NCBI RefSeq assembly: GCF_022842045.1
Contig: NZ_JALHQI010000016.1
Span: 1 to 47,520, forward strand
Origin: Arenimonas sp.
Lineage (GTDB): Bacteria > Pseudomonadota > Gammaproteobacteria > Xanthomonadales > Xanthomonadaceae
DNA: 47,520 nucleotides
Reading direction: 5' to 3'
Part shown: positions 30,902 through 38,482 of the stretch, in pieces
Layout of the letters: every line of letters begins with the position of its first letter
Position numbering within the stretch: the first letter of the stretch is position 1
Position numbers and translations under genes: made by a program
The notes under the pieces: model-generated
Databases searched by the model: none
Seen by the model: the letters and a program-made list of their open reading frames with translations, nothing else
Told to the model about the DNA's origin: nothing

Positions 30902-31729
30902 TTACTGGCGTGCGGTGCGCGGATTGCCAGGCAGCGGCAGGCCGGGCGTGGCGCGGAACGGGTTGATGTCGAGGCCGCCGCGGCGCGTGTAGCGCGCGTA
31001 CACGGCCAGGCGGGTCGGCGCGCAGTGCTGCATCAGGTCCATGAAGATGCGCTCGACGCACTGCTCGTGGAAATCGCTGTGGTTGCGGAACGACACCAGG
31101 TAGCGCAGCAGTCCGTCGCGGGCGATGCGCGGGCCGGCGTAGCGGATCTGCACGCTGGCCCAGTCGGGCTGGCCGGTGACCGGGCAGTTCGACTTGAGCA
31201 GGTGCGAAACCAGGATCTCGTCGGCCTTGAGCGCCGGATCGGAGCTGAGGAAATCGGGGCGCGGCGGGCCGTAGTGGCTGATCTCGATCGGCAGGTCGTC
31301 GATCAGGTCGCCTTCCAGGGTTTCGATCAGCGCGGTGTTGTTGGTGGACGCCGGCGTCAGCACGACGCTGACCGGCGCACCCGAGGCCTCGGACAGGTCG
31401 CGCACCAGCTGCGCGCGCAGCGCATCGGTGTCGGAGAAGCGCGCCTGCGCGTAGCTGCCGAGGTAGAGCTTGAAGCTCTTGGACTCGATGATGTTGGGCG
31501 ACGCGGCCTGCACGCGGAACTCGGCCAGCGCGACGCGCGGCTTGCCGCGGCCGTCGAGCCAGCTGAGCTCGTAGGCGTTCCAGAAATCGACGCCCACGAA
31601 CGGCAACTCCTCGCCCAGGCCCAGCGCCGCACGCTGGGTCGCGCGCGCGATCGGGAACAGCAGGCTGGGATCGTAGTCGTTGCCGTACTCGACGGCCTTG
31701 CCCAGCGGGCTCAATTCGGGGGAAGTCAT
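30902..31729 (-). CDS. queF: NADPH-dependent 7-cyano-7-deazaguanine reductase QueF
   Basis: The 275-residue product is the long, two-domain (YqcD-type, E. coli-like) QueF, a tunnelling-fold enzyme that reduces preQ0 to preQ1 in queuosine synthesis. Visible: PLGKAVEYG near the N-terminus, [12 protein letters not shown], the catalytic Cys in [15 protein letters not shown], the catalytic Asp/His region [10 protein letters not shown], and [16 protein letters not shown] at 31729 is the family start; an ATG three codons earlier is possible. Confidence 0.95.
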   Translation of the reverse strand: MTSPELSPLGKAVEYGNDYDPSLLFPIARATQRAALGLGEELPFVGVDFWNAYELSWLDGRGKPRVALAEFRVQAASPNIIESKSFKLYLGSYAQARFSDTDALRAQLVRDLSEASGAPVSVVLTPASTNNTALIETLEGDLIDDLPIEISHYGPPRPDFLSSDPALKADEILVSHLLKSNCPVTGQPDWASVQIRYAGPRIARDGLLRYLVSFRNHSDFHEQCVERIFMDLMQHCAPTRLAVYARYTRRGGLDINPFRATPGLPLPGNPRTARQ

Positions 31730-31755
31730 GGCGCGCATTCTCTCACGGCCCCGCC

Positions 31756-31785
31756 CTTGTGGGAGGGGCTGGCGTCCCTCCCCCG
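31756..31785. repeat. REP-like small palindrome between nrdB and queF
   Basis: GTGGGAGGG and CCCTCCCCC can pair around GCTGGCGT. It has the GTGG head of the REP family but a different core. It lies just after the nrdB stop and may end the nrdAB transcript. Confidence 0.5.
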
Positions 31786-31794
31786 AGGGGTTGG

Positions 31795-32850
31795 TCAGAA
31801 GGCGGCGTCGAACGCGACTTCACCCTGGACCCCCACCTGGTAGGCCGATACCCGGCGTTCGAAGAAGTTCGTCAACTCCTGCACGTCCTGAAGCTCCATG
31901 AACGGGAAGGGGTTGCGGGCCCCGAAGTGCCGCGGCAGCCCGAGCTGGGCCAGGCGCTGGTCGGCGCAGTACTCCAGGTACTGGCGCATGTCGCGCGGCG
32001 ACAGCCCCGCCACGCCGCCCGACAGCACGTCGTCGGCGAACAGGCACTCCACGTCCACGGCCTCGCACAGCATCGTGACGATCTGCGCCTTGAGCTCGTC
32101 GTCGAACAGGTCTGGCTCCTCCTCGCGCACCGTACGGATGACCTCGAACGCGAACGCCATGTGCCCGCTTTCGTCGCGGAAAACCCAGTTCGTGCCACCC
32201 GCCAGGCCATGCAGCAGCCCGCGCGAGCGCAGGTAGTACACATAGGCAAACGCCCCGAAGAAGAACAGCCCCTCGATGCAGGCGGCAAAACAAACCAGGT
32301 TCATCAAAAACTGGCGGCGATGAGCGCGGGTGTCGAGCCGCTGCAGGGCCTGCACGCTGTCCATCCACTTGAAGCAGAACTCGGCCTTGCGGCGGATGGA
32401 CGGGATGTTCTCGATCGCCGCGAAGGCCTTCGCGCGCGCCTCGGGCTCGGGCAGGTAGGTGTCGAGCAGCGTGAGGTAGAACTGCACGTGCAGCGCCTCC
32501 TCGTAGAGCTGCCGCGACAGGTACATCCTGGCCTCGGGCGCATTGATGTGCTGGTAGAGGTTGAGCACGAGGTTGTTCGAGACGATGGAGTCGCCGGTGG
32601 CGAAGAACGCCACCAGCCGCTCGACCAGGTGCCGCTCGGCCGGCCCGAGCTTGGTCTTGAGGTCCTGGGTGTCGAGCGAGAAATCCACTTCCTCGACGGT
32701 CCAGGTGTTGCGGATGGCGTCGCGGTACATCTCGAAGAACTGCGGGTAACGCATGGGGCGCAGCGTCAGATCGAATCCTGGGTTCAGGAGTCTGGGAACT
32801 AGTGAAGAGGAACTGGGATCTAGTGAAGAGCGGGGGACGGACGCGGTCAT
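31795..32850 (-). CDS. nrdB: Class I ribonucleotide reductase, small subunit
   Basis: The 351-residue ferritin-like protein houses the di-iron/tyrosyl radical centre that starts catalysis in NrdA. Ligands and radical are visible: Asp in TGDSIVSNN (~87), Glu and His in [10 protein letters not shown] (118, 121) with Tyr 125 four residues after His as the radical site, Glu in CIEGLFFF (193), and Glu/His in DESGHMAF (227, 230). The family sequence proper begins at [10 protein letters not shown]. Residues 7-19 ([13 protein letters not shown]) are encoded by the left inverted repeat of the four-helix-bundle element, so the extreme N-terminus was rebuilt by insertion. The start at 32850 is the best-placed ATG; another lies ten codons upstream. 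Confidence 0.94.
   Translation of the reverse strand: MTASVPRSSLDPSSSSLVPRLLNPGFDLTLRPMRYPQFFEMYRDAIRNTWTVEEVDFSLDTQDLKTKLGPAERHLVERLVAFFATGDSIVSNNLVLNLYQHINAPEARMYLSRQLYEEALHVQFYLTLLDTYLPEPEARAKAFAAIENIPSIRRKAEFCFKWMDSVQALQRLDTRAHRRQFLMNLVCFAACIEGLFFFGAFAYVYYLRSRGLLHGLAGGTNWVFRDESGHMAFAFEVIRTVREEEPDLFDDELKAQIVTMLCEAVDVECLFADDVLSGGVAGLSPRDMRQYLEYCADQRLAQLGLPRHFGARNPFPFMELQDVQELTNFFERRVSAYQVGVQGEVAFDAAF
32794..32831 (+). repeat. Left inverted repeat of the four-helix-bundle element
   Basis: GGGAACTAGTGAAGAGGAAC followed by TGGGATCTAGTGAAGAGC. CTAGTGAAGAG occurs twice here (also in a direct arrangement), and the region encodes the Ser-rich NrdB N-terminus on the other strand. Confidence 0.8.
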
Positions 32851-32917
32851 GGGTGATTTCCTGATGGGTGGGTGCTGCATGGATCGGGAGGATTGGGGGT
32901 GGCTGCGGAGAAACTGG

Positions 32918-33310
32918 ATGCACTACCGGAAAGCGGTTGTGTGGGTAAAAGCGGTGCAATTGGCGGAATTGAGCTGTCGACTTTCCAAGCGACTTCCCCC
33001 GGAGGAGCGGTTTGGCGTCAGGTCACAGATCACCCGTGCTGCCGTGTCTGTCCCGAGCAACGTCGCGGAGGGCTGGACAAGAGAGTCGCGACGGGAGAAA
33101 GCCCAGTTTCTGGCAATCGCCCATGGCTCGCTGGGTGAGCTCCACACCCAGCTGCTCCTCTGCGGCCGGCTAGGCTGGCTGCCCTCCAGTGAAACCAGGC
33201 AGGTGATCGAATTGGCCTTCGAAGTCGGTCGAGTGCTGACCACCCTGAGAAAGGCATTACGCTCCACCCCGGCCTCGCCAAGACTCCCTGCCGCGCCCAC
33301 TAGTTCCTAG
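32918..33310 (+). CDS. Four-helix bundle protein (S23/IVP, Avd-like family)
   Basis: The ATG at 32918 has GGAG eight bases upstream and gives MHYRKAVVWVKAVQLAELSCRL, the usual family start; an ATG at 32879 is an alternative. The 130-residue product has the conserved core FGVRSQITRAAVSVPSNVAEG, SRREKAQFLAIAHGSLGEL and a long final helix, as in the proteins encoded in 23S rRNA intervening sequences and the Avd accessory proteins of diversity-generating retroelements. They form pentamers that bind nucleic acid. The last four residues and stop (PTSS, TAG) come from the right inverted repeat. The gene is antisense to nrdA/nrdB. Confidence 0.9.
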   Translation: MHYRKAVVWVKAVQLAELSCRLSKRLPPEERFGVRSQITRAAVSVPSNVAEGWTRESRREKAQFLAIAHGSLGELHTQLLLCGRLGWLPSSETRQVIELAFEVGRVLTTLRKALRSTPASPRLPAAPTSS

Positions 33311-33329
33311 TTCCTCTCAACTATTTCCC
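33298..33329 (-). repeat. Right inverted repeat of the four-helix-bundle element
   Basis: CACTAGTTCCTAGTTCCTCT then CAACTATTTCCC; the complement of the left repeat with a few mismatches. It contains the stop codon of the four-helix-bundle gene and ends six bases before the nrdA stop codon. Confidence 0.8.
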
Positions 33330-33335
33330 AAGAAA

Positions 33336-35735
33336 TCACTGACATGCCTCGCAGGACTCCGGATTCTCGAGCGAGCAAGAAACCACCGCCGCCGCGTCAG
33401 GGCCATTGACCGTGGTCTTGGCGATGCGCGTGGCCGGCCGGGAGCGCAGGTAATACGTGGTCTTGATCCCCTGTTTCCAGGCATACATGTACATCGACGA
33501 CAGCGCGCCGATGTTCGGGGACTCCATGAACAGGTTCAGCGACTGGCTCTGGTCGATGAAGGCGCCGCGATCGGCGGCCATGTCGATCAGCGAGCGCATC
33601 GGCACTTCCCAGACGGTGCGGTAGACGGCGCGCAGTTCGGCGGGGATCTCGCTGATGCCCTGCACCGAGCCTTCCGCCAGCTTGACGCGGTCGCGCATCT
33701 CCGGCGTCCACTGGCCCAGCTGCTTGAGCTCGCGCACCAGGTGCCGGTTCACCTGCAGGAAGTCGCCCGACAGCGTCTCGCGCTTGAACAGGTTGCTGAC
33801 CTGGGGCTCGATGCACTCGTAGCAGCCGGCGATGGATGCGATGGTGGCGGTGGGCGCGATCGCCACCAGCAGGGAGTTGCGCAGGCCGTGCTCGCGGATG
33901 CGCTCGCGCAGGGCGTCCCAGCGCTCGGGCGACCCGGGCTGCACGCCCCAGGCGTCGAACTGCAGTTCGCCATGCGCGGCCCGGGTCTCCTCGAAGTTCG
34001 GGTGGCGGCCGCGTTCCTGCGCCAGTTCGCAGCTCGCGTCCAGCGCGTGGAAGTAGATGTCCTCGGCGATGCGCGCCGATAGCGCGCGCGCCTCGGGCGC
34101 GTCGAAGGGCAGGCGCAGCCGGAAGAACACGTCCTGCAGGCCCATCACGCCCAGGCCGACCGGGCGCCAGCGCAGGTTGCCGCGGCGGGCGGTCTCGATC
34201 GGGTAGAAGTTCAGGTCGATCACGCGGTCGAGCTGGCGCACGGCCAGGCGCACGGTCTCGGCGAGCTTGTCGAAATCGAAGTCGACGCGGTCATCTTCCT
34301 CCCGCAGGTGCTGGCCCAGGTTGATCGAGCCGAGGTTGCAGACGGCGGTCTCGTCGCCCGACGTCACCTCCAGGATCTCGGTGCACAGGTTCGACAGGTG
34401 GATCACGTTGCCGGGCCGCGCGGTCTGGTTGCTGGCGCGGTTGCACTTGTCCTTGAACGTCATCCAGCCGTTGCCGGTCTGGGCCAGGGTGCGCATCATC
34501 TTCCCGTACAGGTCGCGCGCGCGCACGGTCTTGACCGCGCGGCCGCTCGCCTCGGCCTGTTCGTAAGCCACGTCGAAGGCCTTGCCGAACAGGTCGGTGA
34601 ACTGCGGCACCGCCTTGGGGTCGAACAGCGACCACTCGCCGTCGGCCTCGACCCGGCGCATGAACAGGTCCGGGATCCAGTTCGCCAGGTTGAGGTTGTG
34701 CGTTCGCCGCGCCTCGTCGCCGGTGTTGTCGCGCAGCTCCAGGAACTCCTCGACGTCGGCGTGCCAGGGCTCGAGGTAGACGCAGGCGGCTCCCTTCCTC
34801 TTCCCGCCCTGGTTGACCGCTGCGACCGACGAATCCAGCGTCTTCAGCCACGGCACGATGCCGTTGGAGTGGCCGTTGGTGCTGCGGATCAGCGAACCGC
34901 GCGAACGCACGCGGGTGAACGAGACGCCGATGCCGCCGCTGAACTTGCTCAGCATCGCCACGTCCGCGTACTTGCGGTAGATCGATTCCAGCGTGTCGTC
35001 GGGGGAGTCGAGCAGGAAGCAGCTCGAGAGCTGTTCGTGCGTGGTGCCGGCGTTGAACAGCGTCGGCGAGCTGGGCAGGTAGTCCAGCGACGCCATGCGG
35101 CGGTAAAGCGCCAGCGCCTCGGGCACGTCCTGGCTCAGCGCGCAGGCGATGCGCAGGAAGAACTGCTGCGGGGTCTCGATGACGGTGCGCTGGGTCGGGT
35201 GCCGCAGCAGGTAGCGGTCGTACAGCGTGCGCAGGCCGAAGTAGTCGAAGCGGCGGTCGAGCGTGGCGTCGAGCGCGTCGTTGAGCTTGCGCGCGTTGGC
35301 CTGGACGAAACCCAGCAGCCGGTCGTTGATCAGCCCGACCTCGTGGCCGCGGGCGACGGACTGCGAGAAGGCGTGGATCTCCTGGCCCGCGACCTCCTTG
35401 GCGATGAGGTCCGCCAGCAGGCGCGCACCGAGGCGGCCATACTCGGGCTCTTCGGCGGTGAGCAGCGCGGCGGTGCGGATCGACAGTTCGTCCAGCTCGC
35501 GCGTGCTGGCGCCGTCGTACAGGCCGGAGATGGTGCGGGTGGCGACGCGCATCGGATCGATCGCGTACAGGTCGTCGCACTGGCGCGCCACGGCGCGGAC
35601 GATCTTGTTCAGGTCCACCGGCTCGCGCCGGCCGTTGCGCTTGGTGACGGTCATGCCCAGCGCGGTGGCGGGCGGGGTGAGGGCGAACTGCGGCGCGGCG
35701 GCGTCGGCGGGCGCGGCCAGGGTTTCGGTGTTCAT
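33336..35735 (-). CDS. nrdA: Class I ribonucleotide reductase, large (catalytic) subunit
   Basis: The 799-residue enzyme reduces ribonucleoside diphosphates to deoxy forms. An N-terminal ATP-cone (TVTKRNGRREPVDLNKIVRA, ~residues 33-125) senses ATP/dATP. The active site shows the redox Cys in QLSSCFLLD and AVCNLGSINL, and the radical Cys and Glu in NLCTEIL. A C-terminal CxxC (PESCEACQ) is the shuttle pair re-reduced by thioredoxin or glutaredoxin. MNTETLA at 35735 has GGAG upstream; the longer frame reads into the leader. The gene is transcribed from the promoter at 36230 through a cobalamin riboswitch. Confidence 0.96.
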   Translation of the reverse strand: MNTETLAAPADAAAPQFALTPPATALGMTVTKRNGRREPVDLNKIVRAVARQCDDLYAIDPMRVATRTISGLYDGASTRELDELSIRTAALLTAEEPEYGRLGARLLADLIAKEVAGQEIHAFSQSVARGHEVGLINDRLLGFVQANARKLNDALDATLDRRFDYFGLRTLYDRYLLRHPTQRTVIETPQQFFLRIACALSQDVPEALALYRRMASLDYLPSSPTLFNAGTTHEQLSSCFLLDSPDDTLESIYRKYADVAMLSKFSGGIGVSFTRVRSRGSLIRSTNGHSNGIVPWLKTLDSSVAAVNQGGKRKGAACVYLEPWHADVEEFLELRDNTGDEARRTHNLNLANWIPDLFMRRVEADGEWSLFDPKAVPQFTDLFGKAFDVAYEQAEASGRAVKTVRARDLYGKMMRTLAQTGNGWMTFKDKCNRASNQTARPGNVIHLSNLCTEILEVTSGDETAVCNLGSINLGQHLREEDDRVDFDFDKLAETVRLAVRQLDRVIDLNFYPIETARRGNLRWRPVGLGVMGLQDVFFRLRLPFDAPEARALSARIAEDIYFHALDASCELAQERGRHPNFEETRAAHGELQFDAWGVQPGSPERWDALRERIREHGLRNSLLVAIAPTATIASIAGCYECIEPQVSNLFKRETLSGDFLQVNRHLVRELKQLGQWTPEMRDRVKLAEGSVQGISEIPAELRAVYRTVWEVPMRSLIDMAADRGAFIDQSQSLNLFMESPNIGALSSMYMYAWKQGIKTTYYLRSRPATRIAKTTVNGPDAAAVVSCSLENPESCEACQ

Positions 35736-35967
35736 GGTGTTCTCCGGTGCGTGGCGCACGGTCGCCGTCCCTCCCTCGGGGGCGGCGCGCGGAGACGGGC
35801 GACGGCGACGCGCAACGGCGTCGTCGCGGCCATGCCCCCGCGGGCATGCGAAGTCAGAACGGAGGATGGAATGCGGGTGTCGCAGGGACCGAGACGCGGC
35901 GCCACGACACCGGCGCCGCCTCCCCCCGGAGACCTCTGGGCCGGTCACCGCGCGGTGTGCTTCGCGC
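35736..35967 (-). promoter_or_regulatory. nrdA leader between riboswitch and start codon
   Basis: No gene is visible in these 232 bases. Two perfect hairpins stand out: GCGGCGCC/GGCGCCGC (35896-35919) and CATGCCC/GGGCATG (35831-35848). A third, CCGCGCG/CGCGCGG, follows the aptamer directly (35948-35969). One may be the expression platform of the riboswitch. None has a T tract, so control of translation or Rho access is more likely than intrinsic termination. Confidence 0.4.
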
Positions 35968-36227
35968 GGCTGTCGGCAGGTCTTCGGGCTCGTGGACGTG
36001 AGAGCAGGAGCTAGTGAAGAGGAACTAGGAACTAGTGGTGATGCCGCCCTACTAGTTCCTAGTTCCTCTTCACTAGCTCCTGCTCCCGCCTACTAGCCGT
36101 CGCTTCCCAGGCCCAAGCCCAGTGCCAAAAACGGCGTTCGTTTCCACATACCGCTGCGGGGCAGCGCCGGAGTCACACCGGCTTCCCTATTAACCCTTGC
36201 GCGTTGCCGCGGTCGGGACCGACGGCC
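35968..36227 (-). promoter_or_regulatory. Cobalamin riboswitch upstream of nrdA, carrying an inserted palindrome
   Basis: On the minus strand the order of conserved blocks is that of the btuB-type aptamer: P1 5' arm GGCCGTCGG, GTTAATAGGGAAGCCGGTG, GACTCCGGCGCTGCCCCGCA, GCGGTATG, CACTGGG, CTGGGAAG, then after an unusually long variable arm the B12 box GAGCCCGAAGACCTGCC and the P1 3' arm CCGACAGCC. It should bind adenosyl- or methylcobalamin and shut nrdAB down when B12 is plentiful, as known for class I RNR genes in streptomycetes. About 84 of its 260 bases are a palindromic element (36002-36085). Confidence 0.93.
36002..36085. repeat. ORF-less palindromic element (35-bp perfect inverted repeat) inside the riboswitch
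   Basis: The arms at 36002-36036 and 36051-36085 are perfect complements over 35 bases; each contains GAAGAGGAACTAGGAACTAG. A 14-base spacer separates them. The shared core matches the terminal repeats of the four-helix-bundle element at 32794, so this looks like a gene-less (MITE-like) derivative. It extends the variable arm between the CTGGGAAG and GAGCCCGAAGACC blocks of the aptamer. Confidence 0.9.
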
Positions 36228-36229
36228 AC

Positions 36230-36258
36230 AACATATCGGGTGCCGACGGCCAGGTCAA
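36230..36258 (-). promoter_or_regulatory. Sigma-70 promoter of nrdAB
   Basis: TTGACC (36253-36258), a 17-base spacer and TATGTT (36230-36235) on the minus strand. The expected start near 36223 falls at the 5' edge of the riboswitch P1 stem, which supports both calls. Confidence 0.8.
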
Positions 36259-36272
36259 CGCAATATGTGGTG

Positions 36273-36974
36273 TCAGTGCGCAGCCAGCGGCCGGCACTGC
36301 AGGTTCGCCGGCAGGTCCCGCTGCCGCGCCAGCCAGGCCGCCAGTTTCGCCATGGGAATGGAATGGCGCGGATAGGCATGGCGGCCGCGAACGACGTAGG
36401 CGGCGCCGTGCTCGCTGGCGAAGAACCGCTGGTAGTCCTCCAGCGGCGTGCGTGAGGCGCGCGCCAGCGCGGCGTCGTGGATCGGTTCCTTCAGGTCCAT
36501 CGCGCCGCAGGGCAGCCACCACACCGGCCGCGCGTCCACCAGGACGAGGTGCAGGAAGCCGCTGCGATCCTCGGCGAGGAAGCCGTTGGCGTAGCGCGGC
36601 ATCACGTGCCGGTCGCCGTCCGACATCAGAAGCATCAGCCGCGCCTTGCCGTACTGCGGTGAGGCCATCTGCATCAGGCCGTAGTGGCTGGTGGTCGCGC
36701 CATGGATGCGTGGCGGTAGCGACGGCCCGTGCAGGGTGTCGAGCACGCGCGCGCGGAACCAGGTCGGCGGCGGATCCATGCACAGCACGTCGGGCGAACT
36801 GCACTCGGCGAACTGCGGCAGTGCGCCCTGTGCTTCGAGCTCGACGACGGCCAGGCGGTAGGTCGCGGTCGCCGGATCGATCTCCGGGTACACGGTGGGC
36901 GGTGCGGCGTGGGCAAGGCCGGCGGCGACCAACAGCGGGGCGAGGGCGTGGCGGATCAGCGAATGGCGGGGCAT
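36273..36974 (-). CDS. Secreted protein of unknown function
   Basis: The 233-residue product has GGAG upstream of its ATG at 36974 and a signal peptide (hydrophobic ~8-22, cleavage near AHAAPP). The mature part contains four or more Cys (AECSSPDVLCMD, LPCGAM, LQCRPL) suggesting disulfides, and His/Trp-rich motifs (HYGLMQM, RHAYPRHSIPM). No family recognised. Its stop lies 15 bases before the nrdAB promoter, on the same strand, so read-through into nrdA is possible. Confidence 0.75.
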   Translation of the reverse strand: MPRHSLIRHALAPLLVAAGLAHAAPPTVYPEIDPATATYRLAVVELEAQGALPQFAECSSPDVLCMDPPPTWFRARVLDTLHGPSLPPRIHGATTSHYGLMQMASPQYGKARLMLLMSDGDRHVMPRYANGFLAEDRSGFLHLVLVDARPVWWLPCGAMDLKEPIHDAALARASRTPLEDYQRFFASEHGAAYVVRGRHAYPRHSIPMAKLAAWLARQRDLPANLQCRPLAAH

Positions 36975-37050
36975 GGCCGGGTCTCCGGAGGGGCTCAATG
37001 CCATGCAACGGCCCGGCCGCCATAACGGGGTTACGTCTGGACCATGCCCT

Positions 37051-37069
37051 TGTAGGAGGGACTTCAGTC
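37051..37069. repeat. Half REP overlapping the end of the M20 peptidase gene
   Basis: TGTAGGAGGGACTTCAGTC is the left half of the REP unit. It stops at the bases that encode the end of the peptidase (stop at 37064-37066), so the REP supplies that stop codon. Confidence 0.7.
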
Positions 37070-38365
37070 GACGGTGTGGAGGTAGTCGAGGGAGACCTGC
37101 AGCATCGCGCGGGTGCCCACCTTCAGCGCCTCTTCGTCGAGGAAGAACTCGGGCGAGTGGTTCGACGGGGCCTTGATCGGATCCTGGCCCCTGGGCGTGG
37201 CGCCGACGAAGAAGAAGAAGCCGGGCACCTGCCGTGCGAACAGCGAGAAGTCCTCGGCCCCCATCACCAAGTCCATCTCGACCACGTTGTCGCGGCCGAC
37301 CGCGGTCTCCAGGCTCGGCACCACGCGCGCAGTCAGCGCCGGGTGGTTGACCGTGACCGGGTTGCCCTTGGTGTCGGGCACCTGCGCGATCGCGGTGGCG
37401 CCGTGCGCCCTGGCCACGCTTTCCGCCACGTTCTTCAGGTCGGCGAACACCTGCGTCCGCATGCCTTCGTCGAAGGTGCGGATGGTGCCGACCAATTCCA
37501 CTTCGTCGGGGATGATGTTGAATCGGATGCCGCCGTGGATCGCGCCGAACGACACCACGACCGGCAGCTTCGAGATGTTCTGGCGCCGGCTGACGATGGT
37601 CTGCGCCGTGCCGATGATGTCGGCCGCGGCCACGATCGGGTCCACGCCGCCCCAGGGCCGCGAGCCGTGCGTCTGCCGGCCCTTCACCACGATGTTGAAG
37701 CGGTCAGACGCCGCCATCAGCGGGCCGCTGCGGTAGCCGACCTGCCCGGCGTTGAGCGTGCTGAACACGTGCAGGCCGAACACCGCCTCGGGCTTGAAGC
37801 GCTCGAACACGCCCTGGCGCAGCATTTCCTCGGCGCCGCCTTCCTCGCCGTCCGGCGGGCCTTCCTCGGCCGGCTGGAAGATGAAGAGCACCTCGCCCGG
37901 CAGCTCGGCCTTCATCGAGGCCAGCGCCTCGGCCACGCCCATCAGGATGCCGACGTGGGCGTCATGGCCGCAGGCGTGCATCACGCCGGTGGTCTGGCCG
38001 TTGAACTGCGTGGTCACCTTCGACTCGAAGGGCAGGCCGCTGCGTTCGGTGACCGGCAGCGCGTCCATGTCGGCGCGCAGGGCGATGCGCGGGCCGGGCT
38101 TGCCGCCGCGCAGCACGGCGGTGACGCCGGTGGTGGCGACGCCGGTGCGGATGTCCTCGAAGCCGAGCGCGCGCAGGTGGTCGGCCGCCAGCTTCGCGGT
38201 GCGCACCTCGCGGTTGCCCAGCTCGGGATGCTGGTGGATGTCGCGGCGCCAGGCCTGCACCTTGGCGTCCACGGTGGCGGCCAGTGCCTCGACATCGGGC
38301 GCCTGCGCGGCAGCGGGACCGCAGAGCGCGGCGGCGAGGGCGGTGACGAGCAGCAGTCGGTGCAT
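37064..38365 (-). CDS. Secreted M20-family metallopeptidase/amidohydrolase
   Basis: The 433-residue product has a signal peptide (cleavage near GPAAAQAP) and the M20D amidohydrolase pattern: WRRDIHQHPELGNRE, RADMDALPV, the metal-binding HACGHDAHVG near residue 130, QPAEEG with the catalytic Glu, GLHVF, a dimerisation domain in the middle (KGRQTHGSRPWGGVDPI) and the final metal His in SNHSPEF. It probably hydrolyses N-acyl amino acids or peptides in the periplasm. The stop codon is contributed by a half REP. Confidence 0.92.
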   Translation of the reverse strand: MHRLLLVTALAAALCGPAAAQAPDVEALAATVDAKVQAWRRDIHQHPELGNREVRTAKLAADHLRALGFEDIRTGVATTGVTAVLRGGKPGPRIALRADMDALPVTERSGLPFESKVTTQFNGQTTGVMHACGHDAHVGILMGVAEALASMKAELPGEVLFIFQPAEEGPPDGEEGGAEEMLRQGVFERFKPEAVFGLHVFSTLNAGQVGYRSGPLMAASDRFNIVVKGRQTHGSRPWGGVDPIVAAADIIGTAQTIVSRRQNISKLPVVVSFGAIHGGIRFNIIPDEVELVGTIRTFDEGMRTQVFADLKNVAESVARAHGATAIAQVPDTKGNPVTVNHPALTARVVPSLETAVGRDNVVEMDLVMGAEDFSLFARQVPGFFFFVGATPRGQDPIKAPSNHSPEFFLDEEALKVGTRAMLQVSLDYLHTVD

Positions 38366-38419
38366 GGTCTTCCCCTGGATGGTTGCGCCCGATGCTAACA
38401 AACCCTGGTCCAGGGAACG

Positions 38420-38482
38420 GTAGGAGGGACTTCAGTCCCGAAGCTTCTGGCCGAAGAGCTTCGGGACTGAAGTCCCTCCTAC
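38420..38482. repeat. GTAG-headed REP palindrome, copy 5, inside a coding end
   Basis: GTAGGAGGGACTTCAGTCCC to its complement, inner arms GAAGCTTC/GAGCTTC-like. The gene to its right ends inside it: the last residues of the membrane protein (about SVPKLFGQKLRD) are read from the palindrome. Confidence 0.9.

Larger units (their letters stand above)
32794..33329. mobile_element. Inverted-repeat element carrying a four-helix-bundle gene, between nrdA and nrdB
   Basis: Two inverted repeats, 32794-32831 and 33298-33329, flank one plus-strand gene; the unit is 536 bp. Aligned, the arms read GGGAACTAGTGAAGAGGAAC and GGGAAATAGTTGAGAGGAAC and continue with TGGGATCTAGTG and TAGGAACTAGTG. The element lies against the direction of the nrd genes and splits nrdA from nrdB; its left end overlaps the nrdB N-terminus and its right end reaches to 6 bp from the nrdA stop. 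No transposase is present. The same repeat occurs without a gene at 36002. An independent mobile unit is inferred, not shown. Confidence 0.65.

Noticed and set aside
31730-31795. A preQ1 riboswitch before queF.
   Set aside because: The 65 bases between nrdB and queF hold only a REP-like stem; no preQ1 aptamer pattern (C-rich loop with A-rich tail) is seen.
36173-36379. A short minus-strand ORF across the nrdAB promoter.
   Set aside because: It runs through the promoter and into the cobalamin aptamer and has no recognisable product; the real gene here ends at 36273.
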